Shown: positions 12,330 through 22,501 of the stretch, piece after piece
Layout of the letters: each line of letters starts with the position of its first letter
How positions within the stretch are numbered: position 1 is the stretch's first letter
Assembly: GCA_024138025.1 (NCBI GenBank)
Contig: JAMXBD010000113.1
Location: forward strand, 1,550,001-1,614,000
Origin: Combretum micranthum
Lineage: Eukaryota > Streptophyta > Magnoliopsida > Myrtales > Combretaceae
Length of the DNA: 64,000 nucleotides
Direction of reading: 5' to 3'
Position numbers and translations under genes: made by a program
Notes under the pieces: model-generated
The model's database searches: none
The model's input: only the letters and a program-made list of their open reading frames with translations
Told to the model about the DNA's origin: nothing

Positions 12330-12880
12330 ATTTAAGTTGAAATAAGCCGAGGAGCCTTCATGGCTGTACAAGTCTCTTCCATTCTTAGTCCATGTTCATA
12401 ATTAGGTTGAAAGGTATTTCGACTTGTTCCTAAACCTTTGCAATGTGAATTACATGACAACAAGGGAGCCCATCGTCTCAAATCCCAAACATCCGTGATG
12501 GCATATGCATAGCTCTTGCACCATTGGTTACAACCGATACTAGATGTTTCCATCCCATTCCATCAGTGAAGTTTTGGAGCACTCAATAGTAGGCATCTGT
12601 TGTCTCCTCCATTAAGAGTGTTGAACCATATACATGTTAGTGGTGGTGATTAACCTCAGTAATGACTACAAATGGCATGTTATAAACATTGGTATTGTGT
12701 GTGGAGTCAAAAGCAATAACATCTCCAAAGCACTAGTAATCCACCCATCCTTTAGAGTCGATCCACAACAGCCTTGCCAATCGTTCTTCCTCTACATTGT
12801 TTCGATAGAAAAGTGCGAGATCTTCTTTCAGCTTTTGCAGTCATATGCTCAATCACGATTATGTAGGAGGACCTGAGACA
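12330..12880 (-). pseudogene. Broken MULE / FAR1-type transposase fragment
   Basis: The minus strand, read with frame changes, carries the central MULE transposase domain. In order it shows EDLALFYRNN, LLWIDSKGW, then DVIAFDSTHNTNVYNMPFVV followed by a VNHH motif. Next come a LLMEETTDAYY-like block, a TDGMGWKHLVSVVTNGARAM block and a remnant of the H-x-C-x-W-H region. AFDSTH holds the first catalytic Asp of the DDE triad and is the hallmark of MuDR/FAR1-related proteins. There are at least three in-frame stops, and no N-terminal DNA-binding domain is visible: its expected place is occupied by array B. It could be a domesticated FAR1-RELATED SEQUENCE fragment instead of a transposase. The stops and repeat context favour a dead transposon. 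Confidence 0.78.
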
Positions 12881-15130
12881 TTTAAAAACCTAGAACATAT
12901 GGGTCGAATAGAACATAAACAGTGACCTGGAACATTGACAACGTCCTAGCACATAAGGCAACCTACAACACTGGAAACAAATAATATGTGAGTTAAGATA
13001 GAAAAAAAGGACCAACCTAAAACATGTATGAAGACCTATAACATATGGCATCCTAAAACTTTTGAAAGGACCTGGGACAAATACATCAACCTAGGACATT
13101 CTTGAACCTAGAACATTGGAATACCTAATACCAAGAGCAAATGGACCAACCTGGAACATTTATGAGGACTTTGAAAGGGCCTGTCACAAATATGTCGACC
13201 TGGGACATTCTTGAACCTGGAACATAGGATGACCTGATACCTATAACAAATGGACCAACCTGGAACATTTACAGGGACCTCGAACATATGGTAACCTAGA
13301 ACTTTCAAAAAGACTTAGAACAAATATATCGACGGGATATTCTTGAACCTAGAACATAGGAAGACCCGATACCTAGAATAAATGAACCAACTAGGAACAT
13401 TTACGAGGACCTATAACATGTGGAAACCTAAAACTTTCGAAAGAACATGGGACAAATATGTCGACCTAGGACATTCTTGAACCTAGAACACAGGAAGACT
13501 TGATACCTAGAACAAATGGACCAACCTATAACATTTATGAAGACCTAGAGCATAGGCAACTTGGAACTTTCGAAAGGAACTAGAACAAATATGTCGACCT
13601 GGGATATTCTTGAACCTAGAACATAGGAAGACTTGATACCTAGAATAAATGGGCAACTAGAAACATTTACGAGGACCTAGAACATATGAAAACCTAGAGT
13701 TCTAAAAGGACCTAGGACAAACATGTTGGCCTAGGATATTCTTGAACCTAGAACATTGGAGACGTGATACCAATAACAAATGGACCAACTTGGAACTTTT
13801 ACGAGGACAACATGTGGCGACCTAGAACTTTCAAAAAGACTTAGGACAAATATGTCGACTTGGGACATTCTTGAATCTATAACATAGGAAGACCTAATAC
13901 CTATAAAAAATGGACCAAGCTGGAACATTTATGAGGACCTAGAACATATAGCAACCTATAACTTTTGAAGGGACCTGGGATATATTCGATCTAGGATATT
14001 CTTGAACCTACAACATAAGAAGATCTAGTACCTAGAACAAATGGACTAACCTGGAACATTTACGAGGACTTAAAACATGTGGCAACCTAGAACTTTCGAA
14101 AGGACCTGGGACAATATGTGAACTTGGGACATTCTTTAAACTAGAATATAATAAGACTTGATACCTAGAACAAACGGATCAATTGGAAACATTTAAGAGG
14201 ACCTAGAACATATGGCAACCTAGAACTTTCGAAAAGACCTGAGACAAATATGTCGACCTGGGACATTCTTTAACCTATAACATAGGAAGACCTGATATCT
14301 AAAACAAATGGACTAACCTAGAACATTTACAATGACCTATAATATATGGAAACCTAGAACTTTCGAAAGGACTTGGGACAAATATGTCGACCTGGGACGT
14401 TCTTGAACCTATAACATTAGAAGACCTAACACTATAACAAATGGACCAACCTAGAACATATATGAGGATTTAGAACATGTGGCAACCTAGAACTTTCGAA
14501 AGGACCGAGACAAATATGTCAGTTTGGGACATTCTTAAACCTATAACATAGAAAGAATTGATACCTAGAACAAATGGACCAACCTATAATATTTATGAGG
14601 ACCTAAAACATGTGGCAACCTAGAACTTTCGAAAAGACCTAGGGTAATATGTCAACCCGAGACATTATGTAAACTAGAATATAATAAGACTTAATACTTA
14701 GAATAAGGGGACCAACTTAGAACATTTACGATGACCTAAAACATATGGCAACTTAGAACTTTCGAAAGGACCTGAGACAAATATGTCAATCTAGGACATT
14801 CTGTAAACTAGAATATAATAAGACCTAATACTTAGAACATATGGACCAACTTAGAAGATTTACAAGGACCTAGAACATATGGCAACCTAGAACTTTCGAA
14901 AGGACTTGGGACAAATATGTCAACCTGGGACATTCTTGAACCTATAACATAGGAAGACCAATACCTAGAACAAATGGGCAAACCTGGAACATTTACAAGG
15001 ACTTAGAACATATGGCAAGTTAGAATTGTCAAAAGGACCTGGGACAAATATGTCAACCTGAGACATTTTAGAACCTATAGCAAATGGACTAACTAGGAAC
15101 ATATAAGAGGACCTAGAATTTTTTTAAAGA
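12868..15130. repeat. Array B: about 132-bp tandem unit, about 16 copies
   Basis: The anchor ACAAATATGTCGACC (with variants) recurs near 13189, 13326, 13452, 13588, 13718, 13848, 13980, 14112, 14248, 14378, 14513, 14646, 14783, 14915 and 15046, i.e. every 126-137 bp. Each unit is made of about seven sub-repeats of 17-22 bp beginning CCTAGAACA, CCTGGAACA or CCTGGGACA. These are the reverse complement of the TGTTCTAGG word of array A2. The first 250 bp (12868-13100) are more diverged. Confidence 0.93.
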
Positions 15131-15172
15131 TGTGGGACAAATATATCAACCTATAACTAATCTGTGGTCTTT

Positions 15173-16416
15173 ATTTTTTCCCTCCCATCCGATGGATGTA
15201 AGTGAAATTTGTACACAAGTCTTATTTACACTACTTAAACTAAGTGTGACCCTAAGTATATGCTTTTCACTCATCATTCCCTTTTGTAAGGTCATGTCCA
15301 TGGTTAACTATACTGGAGTATTCTCCCTTTTTTATTTACTTCTTTATAGATCTAACAATCAAAATACATATAATGATAAAGAATGGAAAATCAATGTGAA
15401 GAACCCCTTTGATTGACTAATATCGCAAGCTTCAGTGATCTCCCAATGATTTGGACTTAATCTTGCATTTTCTCTCTCTTTTGGAAGCTCTTAAATGCCA
15501 AAAGTTCATGAGGTTTAATAGACCATGATATCAATTAGGTTTCCAATCTAGTTTATTAACTTTTACTTTTGAGGGTCCATGCAACAACATTTGAAGATTG
15601 AATGTTACAAGTGTTTACGCAATTTTATTTGTAATTGCATGATGATATATAGTTCCACTTAAATGCACATTTCAATTTGACAAATAAATAAAAATAAAAA
15701 ATATATATATTAAAAAAATGTTTTTTCTCTAAAACATTGTAAATTTATTTTCTTTAAATTCTTTTGAATTTAACCCCTTAAAACAAAGAAGAAAATATAC
15801 TCTAAGGAAAATTTTATAGTTTGAGGTGGTTATAACAAGATCTGTTCGTTATATCATTAAGTAGTTCAAACATATTTCAATCGTGATTGAGACCGTTAAT
15901 ATCTTTTATACTAATTTTTTTATAATCAATTTAACAATAATATTATAGGTGAGATGATCTATAACAAACTGTCAAAGTTTCCATACTCAAACCATTGACT
16001 TTGTAACCCATGGCATCACCGAGATCTCTTAAGTGAGATATACCATAGTTTGATTATCCTTCCCGTTATAATAGCAAAAAAAAAAAAAATGTTCACATAC
16101 TCAAAATATTTGGTAATTCCCATATTGAAATTTTAATAAAGGATTGCTATTATATTTATATACTAAATTTTATCTTTATCTATTTTTATAATTAACTAAT
16201 TAAAAATTAAATTGTTAATTTGGTATTTAAAGTTTACTTTTTTTATAATTAATTACTAAAATTTTACTAAATCTCATAATTAGTTATCTAATATTTACTT
16301 ATTTTTATAAATAACTAATTTATTTATCTACCATAAATTAAGTTAATGTTTAGTAGCAAGGGTCAAATTTATCCTAAAGAAAAATTTGACATCTAATTCT
16401 AGTGCTCATGGCTTAT
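15173..16416. other. Intergenic, no gene recognised
   Basis: AT-rich, with A-runs (16075-16089) and no family-like frame. An open frame at 15132-15416 starts inside array B and resembles nothing known. Confidence 0.5.
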
Positions 16417-16966
16417 AGGGCTGCAAATAAGTCGAACCAAATTAATCTTTTTAAGGCTTGGGATCGGTTCGTTTAAAAATTATAAAGCTCAAGTTCGAGC
16501 AAAGCTTTTTATCGAGTATGAAATCGAAGCTCGAGTTGGGCTTCTTTATAAATTGAGCTCAAGTTGAGTCAAGCTTTTTATCAAACCCAATAAATTTTTA
16601 TCAAGCCTAAAATTAAATTTTAAGTTTCACTCATTTAAATAGCTCATTTTTTATTTTTTTCAAACCTAAAAATAATATGTAAGTATTGCTAAATACAGAT
16701 ATAAATTTATCAAGTAAAAATTAATTTTGTTTTTTTAATTATATATTAATATATCATAAATATAGAACTTATAGATTTACTAATAAACTTATCAAATACT
16801 TGTTAATAAATTTATTCGCGAGTTTGTCTATGGATTTATTCACAAACTAGCTTTTGAACCTAAATAATAATTTAAATTCAGTTTATTTAAATAAATAAGG
16901 ATTATATTATGCTGAGATTGACTCTTTTACTGAATGAGCTGACCGAGCCGAGCTTGTTTGCAGCCG
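16417..16966. mobile_element. MITE of the GAGCTCGAGC family (hAT-like)
   Basis: The left end AGGGCTGCAAATAAGTCGA and right end GAGCTTGTTTGCAGCC form imperfect terminal inverted repeats. The 8-bp flanks TGGCTTAT and TAGCTTAA match at six positions, as expected for a hAT-type 8-bp duplication. The 550-bp interior has many AAGCTCGAG / GAGCTCAAG words and no coding frame. It is clearly related in sequence and length to 44848-45391. It ends about 97 bp upstream of the start codon of the mitochondrial glycoprotein gene. Confidence 0.75.
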
Positions 16967-16972
16967 TAGCTT

Positions 16973-16980
16973 AAACCCTA
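16973..16980 (+). promoter_or_regulatory. telo-box-like AAACCCTA in the promoter
   Basis: AAACCCTA lies 83 bp before the ATG at 17063. Telo-boxes are common near transcription starts of plant genes for translation and organelle biogenesis, which fits the gene downstream. Seven bases separate it from the MITE edge. An eight-base motif can arise by chance. Confidence 0.4.
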
Positions 16981-17062
16981 CCGAAACCATCTTTGTTTCA
17001 TGCATTTCCTCTGTTCTTGTTTTTCTTCTTCTTCTTCCAGGGATCGGTTTGAAAATTGCTAA

Positions 17063-19326
17063 ATGGCAATTGCACGTTCCCTACGATCAATAAGAAAAAC
17101 CATTCTCTCCATTCTTTCCTTCTCCTGCGAAACCCTCTAACCTTAAGCACGAAAACCTCAACCTCTACTGTGCATCATTATCGTCGTCGTCGTCGTCATC
17201 TCGAACCCATTCTTCTTCAAATGCTCATATCACTCCATCCCAAACTGAAATACGGCGACCACTGAGTTACGTCGCAGAAATGCGCAAGTCTGCCTTCGAA
17301 GGACACATCCTCAGGCTTATCCGCAACGAAATCAATTACGAGTTCGAACGCGGCGCTCCTGCTCAGGTAACCCTAAAAATTAATGCTTTTTTCTTATTTT
17401 TTTTTTATTTTCTGGGTTATGACTAATTTTAGCATAAGATTACATTACACTTTGAAAAATTTGGGAACTTTCTTTAATTCCTGGAATGATTGTAATTTCA
17501 TTTTCACTTCAGAACCATAAACCCTCCTATTGGAACGCTCTTGTTGTTGTTGCCTTCCACTGCACTCTTGCGATTACAGTTAGAAGTCACTGGTATTGGC
17601 AATCTCTTGAGATTACTCCGATAACGCACAATGTTTCTAAAGCTTTAATTATAGCCAATGTCGACAAAATCTGTTATACATCTTCCGTGAAATTATGCTA
17701 CACTGAATTTGAAGTAATACTGCTGTAATACAGTAATAGAATTTTTAGGCTTCTTCTTTCCTGCTTTTCTTTTTCTTTCCACAATATACTTTATAGATAT
17801 TATGTGTTGCTTCCTGAAATATTAGCCTTCAGTCTAACTTTACTTTCAGACCTTATATAAACCATTGATACAGTTTCCATTTATTCTGGATTATATGAAT
17901 TTGGTTCAAACCATTCGAATGTATCAATTGTAATCAGTGCCAAATATCGTGTTCATCACTTCCTGTTATTTAAGGTTGAGTGTCTTGCACAGAAACATAT
18001 TTTTAGGAAGCATTTTCTGTCTTTTCTATTATTATTTATTTGGGGGAAAAGGTGCATTAGTGGATAGAAAATATGTTCTGCCGAATATGAGGTGAATGTC
18101 CTGTTCCATTTGATATTACAAAGTGATCATTTTGGCAAGTTAGCATGGTTAATGTTGGTGGAGCTAGCAATTGTAATGTTGGTTGGAGTTGGAAGAGCTA
18201 GTGGAGAAGCTAATGGCTTGTACTCTGGTTGATGATCACATTGATGCTGGCAAAAGGTGGTTCCATTTTTTTAAAGGAGGAACTTTTTGTCATCAATGTT
18301 TCACTTGTTCCTTGCATCTTTTGATCTCTCACTCTCTCTTCACCAGAAAGTACGGGAAATACTTCCGTGTAATACGTTTTCCTTGAAAACAAATGCACTA
18401 ATGCCAATCCCCACCTTCCTACAATTTCTAACCACTTACCGTTTTGCATCATTCTTAATGGCTCTGTGTCGCTACCAGGAAATAGCTTTTGCTGTCATTC
18501 TCATTAGTTTATTGGGATACTGAAGTAAATGATCGCCTTTGACTTAATGTCTAATAACAGCCAGAAGCTGAATTTGGTCCATTTCTGATTGATGATCGAC
18601 CTGGAGAACAATGGATCACACTGCAAAGGAAGTTTGGGGAGAACGAAGATATCAAGGTTGAAGCAACCATGTTTGATGAATTTTTCCCTAAACCAGGTGC
18701 TGGTGTCCCAGGAGACACTGAGCTTTGTATTACCTTGGTTGTGACTATTTCGAAGGGAGAAGCTAGTGATGTGCTGGAAATTGTCTGCACAGCTTGGCCT
18801 GGCAGTATAAAGATAAACAAGCTTTTCACCCGTAGTCATACGAAGATGCCAGCCGGACAATATCAAGGACCCGGATTCAAGTATTTCCCTTTGCTAAAAG
18901 TTTAAGTTTGATTGGATTACATATGAATATTCCATTTGTTGAATGGTTTTTCAATTATCAATTTTCAAATCTTTTGTACTTTGAGATAAGTCTTGAGCTT
19001 TTGTGTTTATGCAGCATTTCTCACATTCCTATTTAAAGTTGGAGGAGAGACATTCATTTTTTTCCCATGATATAGCTGTGAATATTGCTTTGATTTGCAC
19101 AATTGTCTTCTTCGGGTAATATAATTGAATTGCGTGTTTTCTGTTTGTTCTTTTTTGTAGGGAATTGGATGACGGCCTGCAGCATTATCTTCAAAAGTTT
19201 TTGGAAGAAAGAGGCATAGACGATGAACTTGCATTTTTTCTTCATGAATACATGGAGAGCAAAGATAAAACTGAATACATCAAATGGATGGAAACATTAA
19301 AATCTTTTGTTGAAAAAAGAGTTTGA
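17063..19326 (+). CDS. Mitochondrial glycoprotein (MAM33/p32) family protein, three coding exons, 5' frameshift
   Basis: Coding exons: 17063-17366, 18561-18880 and 19161-19326 (TGA 19324-19326). All introns are GT-AG, in phases 0 and 2. Exon 1 ends MRKSAFEGHILRLIRNEI...ERGAPAQ. Exon 2 encodes EFGPFLIDDRPGEQW, a KVEATMFDEFFPKPGAG segment, CITLVVTISKG and LEIVCTAWPGSIKI. Exon 3 encodes ELDDGLQHYLQKFLEERGI, LAFFLHEYM and KDKTEYIKWMETLKSFVEK. This is the p32/MAM33 fold, an acidic trimeric matrix protein of mitochondria; the N-terminal Ser/Arg-rich part would be the transit peptide. Odd: ATG 17063 (MAIARSLRSIRK) is one base out of frame with the rest of exon 1. The likely cause is one extra base near the A5 run at 17095-17099. 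Without it the protein would be about 262 aa. The first in-frame ATG is 17280 (190 aa, no transit peptide). The cause may be a sequencing error, a real mutation or an unannotated start. Confidence 0.9.
17367..18560 (+). other. Intron 1 of the mitochondrial glycoprotein gene
   Basis: 1194-bp GT-AG intron (GTAACC...TAACAG). Open frames within it (17486-17728, 18183-18523) have no family resemblance and are not genes. Confidence 0.85.
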
Positions 19327-20113
19327 GCCATTGTAACTATTCTTTTGACTGACTATGAATTATGATTAATTTGTTAGTGTGGGGACTATCGGTCTGCATG
19401 TAGTTTTGATGGTGTCTTAGTCCTTGGTAACTTAACTTGGTAAATAGAACCTTATTTATCTTTAAATCTACAACCACTCAAACAGATTTGGAACACTTTT
19501 GGTTTTAATTTTTTGTTCTGCTAAATATTTTCCGGGTGTAGCTTATATGGGAGAAGAGAAGTGATCTTGTTCTGTCACAATGGAAGAGCAGTGTTTTGTA
19601 AGGGCCCGTCCTGGTGGTTTATTAAGCAGGATATTGTTCCAACAGTATCTCCTTTCCACCAAAATTTGCTGTTGAGTACAGACGCAAGTCATATTTGATG
19701 TTCCATGACTTAAAATGCTTTGAATTGGCAGATATTAGAAGGCTTCTTGCTTTCCTGTAAGGATAAATTAAGAAAACTACCAGAAAGGATTTTTCTATGA
19801 TATGAATAACAGCGTCGTCGGCAAAAGTTTTGGGAAGGAGTAAAAGTCCAGTTACTTCAGAAATCAGAAGAGGCATTTTTTGAAAGAAAATATTGGGAAG
19901 GTTTAGCTTCTGCCATCGTCATCAGTCAGAGTACCCTCTACGGTTGCTGATGGAAGGGTCCCAAACCTTCGTTTTTGCATGGATATAGCGCAAACTTTAT
20001 ATTTTATTTCTAAACGGGGTCTCCTGTTCCAAGAATAGGGTACTGAATGCATGAGATAATTTTCTGTTTATCAACTTATTTGAAAAAGACATATATATTA
20101 TCATGTTGATGAA
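19327..20113. other. 3' flank of the mitochondrial glycoprotein gene
   Basis: Holds the presumed 3' UTR, then intergenic sequence. No further gene recognised. Confidence 0.5.
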
Positions 20114-20568
20114 GGGTCTATAGGATTGTCTATTTTTCATTTGTATCTTATCCGTATCGAAATGATATATTTAAATATGTTTGATTTATTTTTATTTTTT
20201 ATTTACATTTGGGGTCTGTTTATTTTAGCTTTTTTTCAGCAGATACAGATACTTTTTCAAACTTTTTTCTAACTAATTATTATCAAGAAATAGATATAGA
20301 TAAAAAGAAGTTGACAGTTCTCATCAAAAGAACAAATTAGAACAAATATAGATAATTTAGATATAAATCGGATTATATTACACATATCATTTTTAAAAAA
20401 GATACAGATACAGATGAAAAACAGATAATCCAAACAGACCCATCATTTGATCTTTTTATTAGAACCATCAACTATTTTTTATCTGTATTTATTTCTTAAT
20501 AAATAATTTGTTAGAAAAAAGTTGTAAAAAATGTCTGCATTTGCCAAAAAAAGCTAAACAAACAGACT
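20114..20568. mobile_element. hAT-like MITE, host copy of a nested pair
   Basis: Ends GGGTCTATAGG (20114) and AAACAAACAGACTT (20568) are imperfect inverted repeats. The element is split by a second MITE at 20212-20441. The outer halves (AATGATATATTTAAATATGT and AAATAATTTGTTAGAAAAAA segments) recur in the copies at 20578-20792, 20803-21019 and 21470-21693. Confidence 0.6.
20212..20441. mobile_element. hAT-like MITE nested in another MITE
   Basis: The 230-bp element starts GGGTCTGTTTATTTTAGC and ends ATCCAAACAGACCC. Flanks TACATTTG and ATCATTTG agree at six of eight positions, an 8-bp duplication typical of hAT elements. Removing it rejoins the ATTTACATTTGATCT sequence seen intact in the copy at about 20660. 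Confidence 0.75.
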
Positions 20569-20577
20569 TGAAATATA

Positions 20578-20792
20578 TATGTTTGTTTGTTTTGCTGTTT
20601 TTTATTTGTATTTATATTGAAATGATATATGTAAATATGTTTGATTTATATTTGTTTTTTATTTACATTTGATCTATTCATCAGAACTACTAATTATTTT
20701 ATTTGTATCTATTTATCTTAATAAATAATTTATTAAAAAAAGTTTGAAAAAAATATCTGTATTTGCTAGAGAAAAAACAAATAAATAGACTC
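20578..20792. mobile_element. hAT-like MITE copy
   Basis: About 215 bp, from GTTTGTTTGTTTTGCTG to AAATAAATAGACTC. It shares the AATGATATATGTAAATATGT and ACTAATTATTTTATTTGTAT segments with the neighbouring copies. Confidence 0.6.
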
Positions 20793-20802
20793 AAAATATA
20801 TG

Positions 20803-21019
20803 AGTTTGTTTGTTATGGTTGTTTTTTATTTATATTTATATCTAAATTTTATATGTAGAAATATCTTATTTGTAATTATATTTTTATCTGTATTTAATCT
20901 ATTTAATATTTTTATTATAATTGTCATATGCTTTTTTTTTATATATATTTTTACAGATAACTTATTTAAAAAAAAAATTTGAAAACAAGTTTTATGTCTT
21001 CTGTTAGATAAACGGACCC
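20803..21019. mobile_element. Diverged hAT-like MITE copy
   Basis: From GAGTTTGTTTGTTATGGTTG to GATAAACGGACCC; same plan as the previous copy but more decayed inside. Confidence 0.45.
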
Positions 21020-21469
21020 ATTATAAGTGTACCAACAATTATCTCATGCGTACACAATATAATTGATCAAAAGTGATGTCACACATATAGCACAAGTGGA
21101 GGTGCAGCAATGCGATGTGATGAAGTTTGCTTTGGTTAAAGGTATGCACCCAATAAGTTGTCGCAGCAGTTAAATTTGTCAGAGCGATGCATACGATTTT
21201 TAGGAGCTGATTTGTCAAGGCATTGAAATGATGAGTCAGAGTTTTATAGGTCTAGAATCTCGAAAAATGTAAATGACATTTCACTGTACCTCTTGTGCAA
21301 GTTTGAAACCAGGGACTAGAAACGTCATTTCCTATTATTATTTTTTTTTTAATTGTACCATGCGAGTGCTTTTGTTTATGGCATTAAGTGAATGCGATAA
21401 TAATGCAAACTCGATATCGAAATTTAAGTTAGGTGATATATATGTATTTTAAATCGGACAAATTATGCA
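21020..21469. other. Spacer, nothing recognised
   Basis: Unique-looking, moderately AT-rich sequence without coding signals. Confidence 0.4.
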
Positions 21470-21693
21470 TTTGGTTAGGTATTCTGTTTTTTTATCTATA
21501 TTTATATTTATACTAAAATGATATATATAAATATGTCTGATTTTTATCTATATTTTATTTATATTTAGTCTTTTTATAAGAACTACTAACTTTTTTTTTA
21601 TTTGTATTTATTTATTGATAAATAGTTTGTTAGAAAAAATTTTGATAAAAGTGTCTATGTCTTGAAAAAAGCACTAATCAAATAAACCCTATA
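21470..21693. mobile_element. hAT-like MITE copy
   Basis: From TTTGGTTAGGTATTCTG to CTAATCAAATAAACCC. The interior has ATACTAAAATGATATATATA and AAATAGTTTGTTAGAAAAAA, as in the 20.1-20.8 kb copies. Confidence 0.6.
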
Positions 21694-21855
21694 TTGAATG
21701 ATATTTATGTTTATGAATAAGTTCATTTAAGATATTAACGATTTGAGAAATTAATATTTGACGATAAAATTATTTAAGATATCAATATTTCAAATGGTTA
21801 AAGAGGAATCAATATTTTGCAAAATGAGTCAAATAAGATAAGGATAATGTCAAAA
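21694..21855. repeat. AAGATATCAATATTT repeat, shared with 60.1-60.4 kb
   Basis: Words such as AATCAATATTTTGCAAAATG followed by AGTCAAATAAG are nearly identical to 60137-60170. The block is a fragment of the same dispersed repeat. Confidence 0.65.
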
Positions 21856-21959
21856 ATTATACCTGAACCATTGTAAAAATGTTCAATTATGAGAAGTTGA
21901 TTGAACAATTTAGTGTCTACAGTTTCTCTCATATGATTACTAAATCTTTTCAAATTTTC

Positions 21960-22120
21960 CTGGCCTCAAAAAGCTCAAAGAGAGAGTGAGGGAGTGTGTA
22001 AGAAATATTTTATTGTAATGGAAAGCTTGTGGCACTCTGCCTTAGAAATAAAAAGTTTAGTCCTATTTATACTAGTTTCAAAATCTCCCATGGACCGGAC
22101 ATACCCCTGCATAGGATTCT
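21960..22120 (-). promoter_or_regulatory. LTR- or pararetrovirus-like promoter and poly(A) block
   Basis: On the minus strand TATAAATA (22071-22064) is followed about 55 bases later by AATAAA (22014-22009). A TATA box with a close downstream poly(A) signal is the layout of LTRs and of plant pararetrovirus intergenic regions. It lies downstream of the minus-strand reading frame ending at 22264. Confidence 0.35.
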
Positions 22121-22263
22121 TAAAGTACAAATAAAATGAAAAAGAATAAATTGTACAAAAGAATCTTACAGCTGTATACTATGATAAATCTTTTACTGTA
22201 CAATATCTTATCTTCATACAAATAATAGAGGAATCTTTTGTTAGTTTTGTCTTAAAGATAAAG

Positions 22264-22445
22264 TTACCATTGTTGAAAGTCCTCCACATCTACTAAAGCA
22301 TGATAATCGTCTATATTGTTTGATGAATAACTGACATTCTCATCTTCAAACCCTTTCCAATGTCTATCTTCTCTTGTTTCTAAAAGATGTATCTTTTCTA
22401 GCTCTCGAATGATTTTTGAATTTTTGGTAATTCATCTAGATTAAA
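22264..22445 (-). pseudogene. Unrecognised C-terminal coding fragment, broken
   Basis: The minus strand holds a coding-like stretch rich in Glu, Asp and Asn, ending EDFQQW and a stop (22266-22264). One frame change lies near 22410. The context (stop, then TATA, then poly(A) signal) suggests the end of a retroelement or endogenous pararetrovirus polyprotein. I do not recognise a specific domain, so the family remains open. Confidence 0.3.
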
Positions 22446-22483
22446 AGGACTGTTGTTGGTCCCGAAAAGATAACCAAGAAGAA

Positions 22484-22501
22484 GGGGGGGGGGGGGGGGG
22501 G
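22484..22501 (+). repeat. Homopolymer G18
   Basis: Eighteen G in a row within AAGAAG(G)n-TTGTTGAGTGAATTGGTT. An AAGAGGGGGGTGAATTGG-like motif is frequent in plant copia-type repeats; here the G tract is expanded. Its length may be inexact. Confidence 0.8.

Larger units (their letters stand above)
3316..15172 (-). mobile_element. Candidate decayed Mutator-like element with expanded terminal arrays (composite)
   Basis: Seen: AAAGACCACA at 3316-3325 and its reverse complement TGTGGTCTTT at 15163-15172. Aligned without gaps, 16 of the first 23 bases match. Both sit just outside the two minisatellite arrays. Between them lies a decayed MULE/FAR1 transposase on the minus strand (12330-12880). Known: some plant MULEs carry tandem repeats inside their terminal inverted repeats. 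Inferred: arrays A and B are grossly expanded terminal regions, and an LTR inserted later at 8932-11732. Against: no clear 9-bp target duplication, and the matched termini are short. Confidence 0.4.

Noticed and set aside
12634..12876. 80-codon plus-strand frame
   Set aside because: It is the antisense of the transposase fragment, whose minus-strand reading matches the MULE domain.
13108..13928. Minus-strand open frames with repeated VPGWSICY text
   Set aside because: They are translations of the 132-bp tandem repeat, not a repeat protein; other units of the array break the frame.
17056..17265. 69-codon frame starting at TTG
   Set aside because: It is out of frame with the conserved part of exon 1 and starts at a non-ATG codon seven bases before the likely ATG.
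18183..18866. Several open frames on both strands around exon 2 of the mitochondrial glycoprotein gene
   Set aside because: They are intron sequence or shadows of exon 2 in other frames; only the frame joined by GT-AG introns matches the family.
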